Shown here one piece after another: positions 1 through 6,984 of a DNA stretch of 11,432 nucleotides (positions are counted from its first letter, which is position 1; each line of letters opens with the position of its first letter). The stretch is taken from assembly GCA_003524565.1 (NCBI GenBank), contig DQGU01000090.1, forward strand, positions 1 through 11,432. Reading direction: 5' to 3'. The notes beneath the pieces are model-generated. The model did not search any database. It saw only the letters and a program-made list of their open reading frames with translations, and was not told where the DNA came from. This DNA comes from Rhodospirillaceae bacterium. GTDB taxonomy: Bacteria > Pseudomonadota > Alphaproteobacteria > Micavibrionales > UBA2020. Position numbers and translations under genes: made by a program.

Positions 1-20
1 GGCTGGTTTTACCCCGCATT

Positions 21-67
21 TTGACAAAAATTCGTGTTTGTACCCCATTATTTTTATTGGTTATGTT
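21..67 (+). promoter_or_regulatory. Possible promoter region of the YdhS-like flavoprotein gene
   Basis: The 131 bases before the first gene are much more AT-rich than the coding sequence. A perfect TTGACA lies at 21-26, but nothing resembling a good -10 lies 16-18 bases after it; the best, CATTAT at 46-51, is 19 bases away. An alternative pair is TTGTAC at 38-43 and TATGTT at 62-67, 18 bases apart. A promoter somewhere here is likely because the gene is first in its unit, but the exact boxes are uncertain. Confidence 0.35.
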
Positions 68-131
68 AATGAATTCCTGTAAATTCTCATAGGTTTTCAT
101 CAAATCCATATTTTCTAAGGACGCATCGCCG

Positions 132-1859
132 ATGCCCAAGTCGCCCAAAAGCTCCTTTTCAACAGCCAGCGAGCCCTTTGTTATCGTCGGCTGCGGTTTT
201 GCGGGCACATCTGTTCTTTTGCACACCTTGCTGCGCATCGCCGATGACGCATCGATTACATCGCCCGTCGATATCCGTCTGGTCGAGCGCAAAGAAGAAC
301 AAAAACACGCCGGCCTCGCCTACGGCAAAGCGCCTGAATATAAAAAGCATAACCTGAACATCGGCGCGAAACGCGTCAACCCGTTCCCTGCCGGCATGCA
401 GCCCGCGGGCTTTCCGACTTTTGTCGAATACATTCAGGATTTGTCCAAGAAAAATCCGGACATGTCCGTATGCCTGACCAACCCGCCGCGCCAGCTGTAT
501 GGGGATTACCTGCAGCATCTGGTCGGTCTTGCGATTGAAAAAGCGGGCAGCAAGGCGCGCGTCAGCTATGTCATGGCACAGGCAACCAAAGTCGCCGAAC
601 ATAAAAACCACACAACGATTACGCTGGACGGCGGCGAAAAAATTAAATGCGCGCACGTCGTTCTGGCCACCGGCTTTCAGGACGCGCTGGCGCCGAAATT
701 CGCCGCAGCCGCCGCGAACAGCCCGCGTTTCATCGAAACGCCTTATTCAAAATCCGCGAATGACTTCTTCGCGCATGTGTGCAAACACAAAAACAGCGAT
801 GTGCTGATTATCGGCACCGGCCTGACGTCCATGGACATCGCCGCGCGCCTCATCCACAGCGGCCATGAAGGGAAAATCACCATGATGTCCCGCCGCGCGC
901 TGATGCATAAGCCTTACGAAGACACCCCCGTCGAAGAATATATGGCCAGCCGCCTGCGCGGGGAACCGCGTCCGGAATCCGAACTTCCCTTCACCAAAAC
1001 GCCGCCCGCGTTCATGCAGGCGACGACAGTGCCCGGCCTTGTCAAATCCATCGTCAAGGAATTCAAGCAACTGACGCGCGCGGGATATACATCCGAAGAA
1101 ATCATCACCTACTGGGAGCGTTTCGTGCCGCAGGTTGCCGAAAAATTCCCGAAACAACAGCTCGCGCAGCTGTTTTCAAAGCACGACGTGCTGCTGACCA
1201 CAAACCGCGTCGGCGTGACGCCGGATATCGGCCGCTGCGTCCGTCAGGCCATGAACAGCGGGCGGGTTCAGGTTGTCGCCGCCAGCATTCAAAGCATCCG
1301 CGAAGTGAACGGCAAGATGGAAACCATCTATACGCCGTCGCCTGCGCCTGAAAATTTCATTGAAAAGCTTGCCTCCATCCTGAACCTGAAGGCGCAGCCC
1401 GCCACGCGCGTCGGCACGCATGATTTCGTATTTTCGGGCATGGGTAATAGCGTCAGCTTCGACCCCAAAAAATCCGTGGTGCGCGACCCGCTGTGGGCCG
1501 ACCTGCTGGAAAACGGTAAAGCCACCCCGCACTGGACGAAGGCGGGTGTTGCGGTCACGAACGGCTTTTCGCTTGTCGATGCGCAGGGCGCGGCATCTAA
1601 AGGTATCAGCGTTATCGGCGTGCCTGTTGCAGGCCACATGACCGTGACGGCGTATAAATACCCCGAACGCCCGGGCGCGGGCGGGCGCATTGGCCCGACC
1701 GCCCTTAACGTCGCGGGCATTACGGGCGCAACGCTGGCCTTCCTTGACCAGAACTATGACAGGTTGATGCAGCCGTTTCGCAAACCGGCGCCGGATGCCG
1801 CGAACAAGAATAAAAAAGCTGTGGCCTATATCACAGGCCGCCACCTGCCCTCGCCTTGA
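132..1859 (+). CDS. FAD/NAD(P)-binding protein, COG4529 (YdhS-like) family
   Basis: Predicted cytosolic flavoprotein of 575 residues with no signal peptide or membrane segment. The N-terminus has a dinucleotide-binding Rossmann motif (GCGFAG, residues 20-25) followed by an acidic strand end (RLVER, 49-53). A second Rossmann motif (IIGTGLTSMD, 226-235) precedes a basic SRR at 253-255, suggesting NADPH binding. An ATGF motif lies at 179-182. This two-nucleotide layout matches the uncharacterised YdhS-like family; substrate and reaction are unknown. The C-terminal part (about 435-535, SGMGN, then a GRIGP segment) is less familiar, and the last 30 residues look disordered and basic. The start is supported by AAGGA at 117-121, ten bases upstream. 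Its 3' end overlaps metF by 29 bases on the opposite strand. Nothing ties it functionally to its neighbours. Family assignment is fairly sure; a specific function would be a guess. Confidence 0.85.
   Translation: MPKSPKSSFSTASEPFVIVGCGFAGTSVLLHTLLRIADDASITSPVDIRLVERKEEQKHAGLAYGKAPEYKKHNLNIGAKRVNPFPAGMQPAGFPTFVEYIQDLSKKNPDMSVCLTNPPRQLYGDYLQHLVGLAIEKAGSKARVSYVMAQATKVAEHKNHTTITLDGGEKIKCAHVVLATGFQDALAPKFAAAAANSPRFIETPYSKSANDFFAHVCKHKNSDVLIIGTGLTSMDIAARLIHSGHEGKITMMSRRALMHKPYEDTPVEEYMASRLRGEPRPESELPFTKTPPAFMQATTVPGLVKSIVKEFKQLTRAGYTSEEIITYWERFVPQVAEKFPKQQLAQLFSKHDVLLTTNRVGVTPDIGRCVRQAMNSGRVQVVAASIQSIREVNGKMETIYTPSPAPENFIEKLASILNLKAQPATRVGTHDFVFSGMGNSVSFDPKKSVVRDPLWADLLENGKATPHWTKAGVAVTNGFSLVDAQGAASKGISVIGVPVAGHMTVTAYKYPERPGAGGRIGPTALNVAGITGATLAFLDQNYDRLMQPFRKPAPDAANKNKKAVAYITGRHLPSP
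1812..1844 (-). terminator. Probable intrinsic terminator of metF
   Basis: On the minus strand, GTGGCGGCCT (1844-1835) can pair with AGGCCAC (1827-1821), giving seven base pairs with a three-base bulge and a seven-base loop. AGC and a run of six T (1817-1812) follow. The metF stop codon (1833-1831) falls in the loop, so the terminator is embedded in the end of metF and in the coding end of the converging flavoprotein gene. The bulged stem keeps confidence moderate. Confidence 0.5.
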
Positions 1860-2769
1860 CATCCTGCGCGGGCGCAGCACGCAAGCCCAGCATGTGGCAA
1901 ATCGCCAGTGTCAGGTCGGCGCGGTTCAGCGTATAGAAATGGAAATCACGCACGCCGTGTTCATACAGCACACGGCATTGCTCCGCCGCCACCGTCGCCG
2001 CCACCAGCTGGCGGGTTTTGGGCTGGTCGTCGAGGCCTTCGAACAGCGTCGGCATCCATGCGGGGATTTTCGCGCCGCAGGCCTTGGCGAAAGATACGGT
2101 TCTATCCACATTCGTAATCGGCAGGATACCCGGCACAACGGGCACGGAAACGCCCATCGCCGCCACGCGGTCGCGGTAGCGCAGAAAATCTTCCGGCTCC
2201 ATAAAAAATTGCGTCATCACGCGGCTTGCACCCGCATCCACCTTACGGAGCAGGTTTTCAAGGTCGGCTTCTGCGTTTTGCGCTTCCGGATGCGTTTCGG
2301 GATAACCCGCAACGCTGATATCGAAATCGGCAATTTTGCGCAAGCCCTCGACAAGGTCGGCCGCGTAAGCATATCCATCCGGATGCGGCACATATTTCTG
2401 TTGCCCGCCCGGCAAATCTCCGCGCAGCGCAACGATATGGCGGATGCCAGCCTCCAGATAGGTGCGCGCAATCGCGTCAATTTCATCGCGCGTGGCGCCG
2501 ACGCAGGTCAGATGCGCAGCAGCCCCAATGCCGGTCTGCGCCTGTATGCGCGTCACAATATCATGGGTGCGCGCCCGCGTGGAGCCGCCAGCACCATAGG
2601 TCACCGAAACGAAAGACGGCTGCAGCGGCGCCAGAACATCCAGCGAAGCCCATAGCGTTTTTTCCATTTCTTCCGTCTTGGGCGGAAAGAATTCGAAACT
2701 GACGCGCAAATCGCAGGATGCGGGCGGAATAAACGGCAATGACATCTGGCCGCGCGGGGTGCTGGACAT
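1831..2769 (-). CDS. metF: Methylenetetrahydrofolate reductase
   Basis: FAD-dependent enzyme reducing 5,10-methylenetetrahydrofolate to 5-methyltetrahydrofolate, the methyl donor for methionine synthesis; cytosolic. The 312 residues cover the whole bacterial MetF barrel (about 296 in E. coli). Visible hallmarks are FEFFPPK (25-31) with the catalytic glutamate at 26, VSVTYGAGGSTR (54-65), LTCVGATRDEI (87-97), ALRGDLPGG (114-122) with the flavin-contacting aspartate at 118, MTQFFM (185-190), PGILPITN (213-220) and the typical C-terminal FYTLNRADLTLAICHMLG. The start has a good ribosome site (AGGA, six bases before ATG); Met9 is a weaker alternative. It is transcribed alone, divergently from hpd across a 206-base gap, and overlaps the converging flavoprotein gene by 29 bases. 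No S-adenosylmethionine riboswitch is evident in the short leader. Confidence 0.97.
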   Translation of the reverse strand: MSSTPRGQMSLPFIPPASCDLRVSFEFFPPKTEEMEKTLWASLDVLAPLQPSFVSVTYGAGGSTRARTHDIVTRIQAQTGIGAAAHLTCVGATRDEIDAIARTYLEAGIRHIVALRGDLPGGQQKYVPHPDGYAYAADLVEGLRKIADFDISVAGYPETHPEAQNAEADLENLLRKVDAGASRVMTQFFMEPEDFLRYRDRVAAMGVSVPVVPGILPITNVDRTVSFAKACGAKIPAWMPTLFEGLDDQPKTRQLVAATVAAEQCRVLYEHGVRDFHFYTLNRADLTLAICHMLGLRAAPAQDVKARAGGGL

Positions 2770-2801
2770 AAACTTTCCTGTGGCAAATCAAAACTGTTGC
2801 C

Positions 2802-2830
2802 ATATTAGAATTGCAAACATGGAAAACCAA
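2802..2830 (-). promoter_or_regulatory. Predicted metF promoter
   Basis: Reading the minus strand, TTGGTT (2830-2825) and TAATAT (2807-2802) are separated by exactly 17 bases. Transcription would begin near 2795, leaving a leader of about 25 bases that contains the ribosome site. Matches to the housekeeping consensus are partial, but spacing and position fit well. Confidence 0.5.
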
Positions 2831-2897
2831 GCCCAAAAATGGTGCAAAGCATCATGTTTTTCAGAAATATAACAATCCCTCCCCTGCCCTGAACGGC

Positions 2898-2926
2898 TTG
2901 AATTTAGCGGCAAAAGCATCAATACT
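2898..2926 (+). promoter_or_regulatory. Predicted hpd-fahA promoter
   Basis: TTGAAT (2898-2903) and AATACT (2921-2926) are 17 bases apart and would start transcription near 2933, about 43 bases before the hpd start codon. It faces away from the metF promoter; the two -35 boxes are about 68 bases apart. No clear operator palindrome is visible between them. Confidence 0.45.
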
Positions 2927-2975
2927 CACTCTCGTTCAATGACATTCACGCAGACTTTGAAGGAAGGACATCGCC

Positions 2976-4031
2976 ATGGCCGATTTGTTTGAAAACCCGA
3001 TGGGCACCGACGGTTTTGAATTCGTGGAGTACTGCCACAAGAATCCGCAGGAACTGGTCGATTTGTTCACCAACCTCGGTTTCAAAAAAACCGCGACGCA
3101 TAAATCCAAAAAAGTCACGCTGTGGCAACAGGGCGATATCAACTTCATCCTGAACGAAGAGCCCGAAGCGATGGCCTATGCCGCCGACCGCAATGGCGGC
3201 GCGGCACGCGCCATGGCCTTCCGCGTCAAGGATGCGCAAAAAGCATACGCCCGCGCGCTTGAAAAAGGCGCAGTGCCGTTTGAAGGCAACATCGGCGCAG
3301 GCGAGCTGAAAATCCCCGCTGTCGTCGGCATCGGCGGTTCGGTTCTGTATTTCGTCGATGTCTATGGCGACAAAGGTTCGATTTACCAGACCGATTTCAA
3401 TTTTACCGACACCGCGCCCAATGCAGGCGTCGGCCTGACGTACCTCGACCACCTGACGCACAACGTCAACCGCGGCAACATGGACAAATGGGCGAATTTT
3501 TATACCGATTTGTTCAACTTCCGCGAAATCCGCTATTTCGACATCGAAGGCAAGCTGACCGGCCTGAAATCCAAGGCCATGACCAGCCCCTGCGGGAAAA
3601 TCCGCATTCCTATCAACGAATCCTCCGACGATAAATCGCAGATTGAAGAATTCCTGAAGCGTTATAACGGCGAAGGCATCCAGCATATCGCCTTCGGCAC
3701 CGACAATATCTACGCCACCGTCGAACAGCTGAATGCCAAAGGTATCGACTTTCAGGAAACCAAAGACACCTATTACGCCCGCGTGGATGAACGCGTGCCC
3801 GGCCACGGCGAAGACCTCGCGCGCATGCAATCCCTGAACATCCTTGTGGACGGCGCGCCGACCAAAGGCCAGGGCCTGCTTTTGCAAATCTTCACCAAAG
3901 ACGCCATCGGCCCGATTTTCTATGAAATCATCCAGCGTAAAGGCAATGAAGGCTTCGGCGAAGGTAACTTCAAGGCGCTGTTCCAGTCGCTGGAAGACGA
4001 TCAAGTGCGCCGCGGCGTTTTGAAAGCATAA
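2976..4031 (+). CDS. hpd: 4-hydroxyphenylpyruvate dioxygenase
   Basis: Non-haem iron dioxygenase converting 4-hydroxyphenylpyruvate and O2 to homogentisate and CO2, the third step of phenylalanine and the second of tyrosine catabolism. The 351 residues match the length of the Pseudomonas enzyme (about 357) and start with the same ENPMG segment. The two vicinal-oxygen-chelate halves are visible. The 2-His-1-carboxylate iron ligands are His159 (LDHLTHNV), His237 (GIQHIAF) and Glu317 (FYEIIQRKG). The C-terminal NFKALFQSLEDDQVRRGVL helix that caps the active site is intact. A strong ribosome site (AGGAAGGA, 2961-2968) lies seven bases before ATG. It is first in a two-gene operon with fahA, 18 bases downstream. 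Its lysine codons are strongly AAA-biased (19 of 25), unlike the right-hand part of the window. Confidence 0.98.
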   Translation: MADLFENPMGTDGFEFVEYCHKNPQELVDLFTNLGFKKTATHKSKKVTLWQQGDINFILNEEPEAMAYAADRNGGAARAMAFRVKDAQKAYARALEKGAVPFEGNIGAGELKIPAVVGIGGSVLYFVDVYGDKGSIYQTDFNFTDTAPNAGVGLTYLDHLTHNVNRGNMDKWANFYTDLFNFREIRYFDIEGKLTGLKSKAMTSPCGKIRIPINESSDDKSQIEEFLKRYNGEGIQHIAFGTDNIYATVEQLNAKGIDFQETKDTYYARVDERVPGHGEDLARMQSLNILVDGAPTKGQGLLLQIFTKDAIGPIFYEIIQRKGNEGFGEGNFKALFQSLEDDQVRRGVLKA

Positions 4032-4049
4032 GCAGGAACAAATACCAAA

Positions 4050-5078
4050 ATGAAACTCGCTTCCTATAAACACGGCCGCGACGGGCGGCTGATGGCGGTC
4101 AGCGGCGACCTGACGAAGGCCACATCGGCAGAAAAAATCGCCCCGACGCTACAATATGCGCTGGAGCATTGGCCGGATTGCCATTTGCAGCTGGAACAGC
4201 TTTGCAAAGACCTTGAGACCGGCAAGGCCGCGCCGCAACCGTTTGACCCGAAACTATGTGCATCGCCCCTGCCCCGCGCCTATCAATGGGCAGACGGCAG
4301 TGCGTATGTAAACCACGTCGAGCTGGTACGCAAAGCACGCGGCGCCGAAATGCCGCCGAGTTTCTGGACAGACCCGTTGATGTACCAAGGCGGCTCCGAC
4401 AGTTTCCTCGGCCCTATGGATGATATTGTTTTCGCGCAGGACGACTGGGGCATCGATTTCGAAGGCGAAGTCGCCGTCATCACTGACGACGTGCCCATGG
4501 GCACAACGGCGGAAGACGCAGGCAGCCATATCAAACTGGTCATGCTGGTCAACGACGTAACGCTGCGTTATATCGCGCAGCCGGAACTTGCCAAGGGTTT
4601 CGGTTTTTTGCAATCCAAACCCTCAAGCGCGTTTTCGCCAGTTGCGGTATCGCCGCAAACGCTGGGCGCCGCGTGGAAAGACAACAAACTGCACCTGCCG
4701 CTGCTCAGCTACTGGAACGGCGAAAAATTCGGCGAGCCGGATGCGGGCGTCGATATGGTTTTCGACTTCGCACAGCTTATCGCCCACGCCGCCAAGACGC
4801 GGCCGCTTTGTGCGGGTACGATTATCGGCTCCGGCACAGTGTCCAACGTTGACCGCAGCAAAGGACATTCCTGCATCGTCGAAAAACGCATGCTGGAGAA
4901 AGTCGAACACGGGGAATTTAAAACCCCCTTCATGAAGTTTGGCGAAACAGTCAAAATAGAGATGCTGGATGCAAACGGCAAATCGATATTCGGCGCGATT
5001 GACCAAAAGGTATCGCAATACCAGTATGTGTCATTGGCAGAACGCCGCGCCGCACGCCGCAGCGGACATGGCGGGTAA
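4050..5078 (+). CDS. fahA: Fumarylacetoacetate hydrolase (fumarylacetoacetase)
   Basis: Final enzyme of tyrosine catabolism, splitting fumarylacetoacetate to fumarate and acetoacetate; a cytosolic metal-dependent FAH-fold hydrolase. The 342 residues correspond to the shorter bacterial form, which lacks much of the N-terminal domain of the roughly 420-residue mammalian and Pseudomonas enzyme. Motifs seen are DFEGEVAVI (136-144) with metal ligands Glu138 and Glu140, VNDVTLR with Asp169 (167-173), KPSSAFSP (190-197) and the strongly conserved GTIIGSGTVSN (256-266). Some members of this family act on related acylpyruvates, but placement directly after hpd and near maiA argues for the tyrosine pathway. 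The start has AGGA 12 bases upstream, a slightly long gap; translation may be coupled to hpd, which ends 18 bases before. The end lies 20 bases from the stop of the converging ankyrin gene. Confidence 0.92.
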   Translation: MKLASYKHGRDGRLMAVSGDLTKATSAEKIAPTLQYALEHWPDCHLQLEQLCKDLETGKAAPQPFDPKLCASPLPRAYQWADGSAYVNHVELVRKARGAEMPPSFWTDPLMYQGGSDSFLGPMDDIVFAQDDWGIDFEGEVAVITDDVPMGTTAEDAGSHIKLVMLVNDVTLRYIAQPELAKGFGFLQSKPSSAFSPVAVSPQTLGAAWKDNKLHLPLLSYWNGEKFGEPDAGVDMVFDFAQLIAHAAKTRPLCAGTIIGSGTVSNVDRSKGHSCIVEKRMLEKVEHGEFKTPFMKFGETVKIEMLDANGKSIFGAIDQKVSQYQYVSLAERRAARRSGHGG

Positions 5079-5098
5079 GAAAAACGCCGGTTATTATT

Positions 5099-5926
5099 TT
5101 AGGGCTGAGGGCCGCCGCGGTGCAGCCCCGGCTGCGCTTTAGGCTTGTCGAGCGTATAATCATCCGCCTTGCCGCCGCGTGCGCGGAAGGCTTCGAAAGC
5201 TTGCTCCAGCAGCGCGCTATCTTCCAAATCCGCGAATGTTTTCACGCTGCTGCTTTCGGCATGCGTCCGGGTGTTTTCGGCAATCCGTGTGTGGATTTTG
5301 GCGCTGAAATTAAAAACATCCGTAAAGCGGTAGCCAATCGCCGGTTTGTCCGACACATGGGCGATTTCATCATCGCCCGTCAGATGCCAGCCGGGCTCCA
5401 GCGGCGTCGTTTCCGGCTTTTCCTGCCCCACGCCCATTTTTTCCCACAAATATTCGGCAATGCGCGGGTATTGCTTGGCCGCAATATCGGCGGGGGTATT
5501 CATGTGTTTATCCCGCGCCTGCATATCCGCGCCATGTTCCAGCAGGAACACAATCATATCCATCTTGCCCGCATGCGCAGCACCGTGCAGCGGTGTCCAG
5601 CCCGTTTCATCAACGGCGTGAATATCCGCCCCAGCAGCAAGCAAAACATTGGCGATATCGCGGTGGCCGCTGGTGGCCGCGATACGCAGCGGCGTATAGC
5701 CGTAAGGCCCGCGTGCATCGACCGGCGCGCCGCGTTCCAGCAGCACCGAAACGCCGTCGTCAAAACGGGCATTCACCGCATGATAAACCCAGCCCCAATA
5801 GCCGTTGGCTTCAAGCGCGCCGCCGGCATCGAGCGCCTCTTGCAGCTTTGCAACGTTTTTGGCGTCAATCGCCTTATAAACACGGCGGTCGAGTTTTTCC
5901 TGTTTGCTGTCGAAAAACATGCCCAT
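5099..5926 (-). CDS. Ankyrin-repeat protein with unrecognised C-terminal domain (ank1)
   Basis: Function unknown. The 275 residues have no signal peptide or membrane helix, so the protein is probably cytosolic. About five ankyrin repeats span residues 12-165; repeats 3 and 4 are the clearest (YGYTPLRIAATSGH near 75-88, TGWTPLHGAAHAG at 108-120), while the first and last are degenerate. A domain at residues 179-252 follows, containing GWHLT, DEIA, DKPAIGYR, FNF and QAFEAF; it aligns without gaps to the upstream paralogue with about 40 of 74 identical positions. A proline- and glycine-rich tail ends the protein. It is second in its operon: the start ATG shares one base with the upstream stop (TGATG), and AGGAG lies six bases before it, so translation is likely coupled. 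Ankyrin repeats bind proteins, so a partner-binding role is plausible, but the partner is not evident. Confidence 0.9.
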   Translation of the reverse strand: MGMFFDSKQEKLDRRVYKAIDAKNVAKLQEALDAGGALEANGYWGWVYHAVNARFDDGVSVLLERGAPVDARGPYGYTPLRIAATSGHRDIANVLLAAGADIHAVDETGWTPLHGAAHAGKMDMIVFLLEHGADMQARDKHMNTPADIAAKQYPRIAEYLWEKMGVGQEKPETTPLEPGWHLTGDDEIAHVSDKPAIGYRFTDVFNFSAKIHTRIAENTRTHAESSSVKTFADLEDSALLEQAFEAFRARGGKADDYTLDKPKAQPGLHRGGPQP

Positions 5927-6780
5927 CAGGCGCTCCTGCCGCTTGGGTGCATCGTCAGGCCTGCGGGTTTTTTGGCCGTCAAAGATTGCGCGGCCGCGGC
6001 GTTTTCGGTATCACCGCCAAGGCGTACAAAAGCCTCGGCCGCCTGCTGCAATATTGTGCTGCCGTGCATTTCATCGAACAGCCGCATGGACTGGCTTTCG
6101 TGGTCGGTCGCAAGATTGCGCGCGATGCGGTTATATACCCCTGCACCAAAGTTAAAAATCTCGGTAATGCGATAGCCGATGGCGGGTTTGTCGTCGATAC
6201 GCGCGATTTCATCCGGTGCGGTCAGGTGCCAGCCAGCAACAGTAGGCGCATTGTCTTCTTTGGGCACTTCGTCCAATTCCCCGCGCAGCAGCGCCGCAAC
6301 GCCCGGATAGTTTTCTTTGGCTGCAATATCCGCCGCGCTGTTCATGCGCCCGTCGCGCAATGTGGTATCCGCCCCCTGCGACAGCAGGAACTGGATGATT
6401 TTTCCGCGCCCCCAATAGGCGGCATGGTGCAGCGGCGTGCGGCCATCGTGGCTTTGCGCGTTGATATTCGCACCGTGGGCGCACAAAAGCTTTGCCAGCT
6501 CCACATCATTATGCGACGCCGCGGCCATCAGGGGGGAATAATCGTTATCGGTTTTGCCGTTCGGGTCTGCGCCGCGCTCCAGCAGTACCTTCACCGCTTC
6601 ATTGCGGCGGCTGGAGGCCTGATAGGAAATCGCGCTATAGCCGTATTCGTTGCGCGCGTTCGGATTGGCGCCCGCATCAAGCGCGGCGATGACCTTGCGC
6701 GTATCATCTTTGAACAGCCCCTTATCGAGACGTTTTTGACGTGCTGCCGCTTTTTCTTCAGGGGTTTTTATCCAGCCCAT
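5926..6780 (-). CDS. Ankyrin-repeat protein with unrecognised C-terminal domain (ank2)
   Basis: Paralogue of the following gene, 284 residues, probably cytosolic, function unknown. A charged N-terminal helix (about 7-22) precedes four to five ankyrin repeats (about 24-170), clearest around YSPLMAAASHND (81-92) and GRTPLHHAAYWG (113-124). The C-terminal domain (183-256: GWHLT, DEIA, DKPAIGYR, TEIFNF, QAAEAF) matches that of the partner without gaps, and an alanine-rich tail follows. I place the start at ATG 6780, giving MGWIK, because the partner also begins MG and because an upstream TTG at 6822 in the same frame would overlap the predicted -10 box. No strong ribosome site precedes this ATG, so the start is less certain than the gene. 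It is first in a two-gene operon lying against the direction of the tyrosine-catabolic genes on either side. Confidence 0.88.
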   Translation of the reverse strand: MGWIKTPEEKAAARQKRLDKGLFKDDTRKVIAALDAGANPNARNEYGYSAISYQASSRRNEAVKVLLERGADPNGKTDNDYSPLMAAASHNDVELAKLLCAHGANINAQSHDGRTPLHHAAYWGRGKIIQFLLSQGADTTLRDGRMNSAADIAAKENYPGVAALLRGELDEVPKEDNAPTVAGWHLTAPDEIARIDDKPAIGYRITEIFNFGAGVYNRIARNLATDHESQSMRLFDEMHGSTILQQAAEAFVRLGGDTENAAAAQSLTAKKPAGLTMHPSGRSA

Positions 6781-6822
6781 GACGCCCGCGCATTGAATGT
6801 TGATATAAATATGAGAAATCAA

Positions 6823-6851
6823 AATTTAGACATAACGCGCCAGCCTGTCAA
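6823..6851 (-). promoter_or_regulatory. Strong predicted promoter of the ankyrin operon
   Basis: On the minus strand a perfect TTGACA (6851-6846) is followed after exactly 17 bases by TAAATT (6828-6823). Transcription would start near 6816, leaving about 36 bases before the ATG at 6780. This is the best sigma-70-like promoter in the window and suggests substantial expression of the ankyrin pair. Confidence 0.65.
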
Positions 6852-6868
6852 TCAAGGGTAGCATGAAC

Positions 6869-6895
6869 TTACATCAAAAGTATGGTATTATGTAA
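6869..6895. promoter_or_regulatory. Inverted repeat TTACAT-N15-ATGTAA, candidate operator
   Basis: Six-base arms TTACAT (6869-6874) and ATGTAA (6890-6895) are perfect inverted repeats with centres 21 bases apart, two helical turns. The midpoint (6882) lies about 66 bases upstream of the predicted ankyrin start and about 69 upstream of the predicted maiA start. That geometry would suit a regulator serving both directions. No regulator gene is in the window. Confidence 0.4.
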
Positions 6896-6914
6896 TTGTG
6901 CAGTGCGGACAGAC

Positions 6915-6944
6915 TTGCCCGCCCTGCCCGCCGCCCGATAAAAT
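6915..6944 (+). promoter_or_regulatory. Predicted maiA-phhA promoter
   Basis: TTGCCC (6915-6920) and TAAAAT (6939-6944, five of six consensus bases) are 18 bases apart. The start would be near 6951, about 34 bases before the maiA ATG. The -10 box lies inside the left arm of a second inverted repeat (6937-6962). The -35 is only four of six, so this is tentative. Confidence 0.4.
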
Positions 6945-6962
6945 CCAACCATCGGTTTTATC
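6937..6962 (+). promoter_or_regulatory. Inverted repeat GATAAAA-N12-TTTTATC before maiA
   Basis: Perfect seven-base arms lie at 6937-6943 and 6956-6962. As RNA, a U-G and a C-G pair extend the stem to nine pairs with an eight-base loop, ending nine bases before the maiA ribosome site. As DNA, the dyad covers the predicted -10 box and start point, where a repressor would block transcription. The sequence alone does not decide between operator and leader hairpin. It is not a convincing terminator, because the stem is AT-rich and no T-run follows. Confidence 0.4.
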
Positions 6963-6984
6963 AGGATATTCAGGGGTCATCGCC

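Noticed and set aside
2946..4073. Long minus-strand open frame (375 codons) across hpd
   Set aside because: It is antisense to a textbook dioxygenase, has no recognisable domain, and its composition is what mirrored GC-rich codons produce.
5070..5098. Possible terminator between fahA and ank1
   Set aside because: Only a four-pair GGCG/CGCC stem with an 11-base loop can form, and no proper T-run follows on either strand.
6781..6822. TTG start extending ank2 by 14 residues
   Set aside because: It abuts the predicted -10 box and would lie upstream of the predicted transcript start.
5593..6861. Long plus-strand open frame (422 codons) opposite the ankyrin genes
   Set aside because: The translation is arginine-, histidine- and alanine-rich without motifs, while the opposite strand encodes clear ankyrin repeats.
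6898..6984. Upstream GTG start extending MaiA by 29 residues
   Set aside because: The extra residues are not part of the zeta-class fold, and the ATG at 6985 has its own ribosome site. The extension would also cover the predicted promoter.
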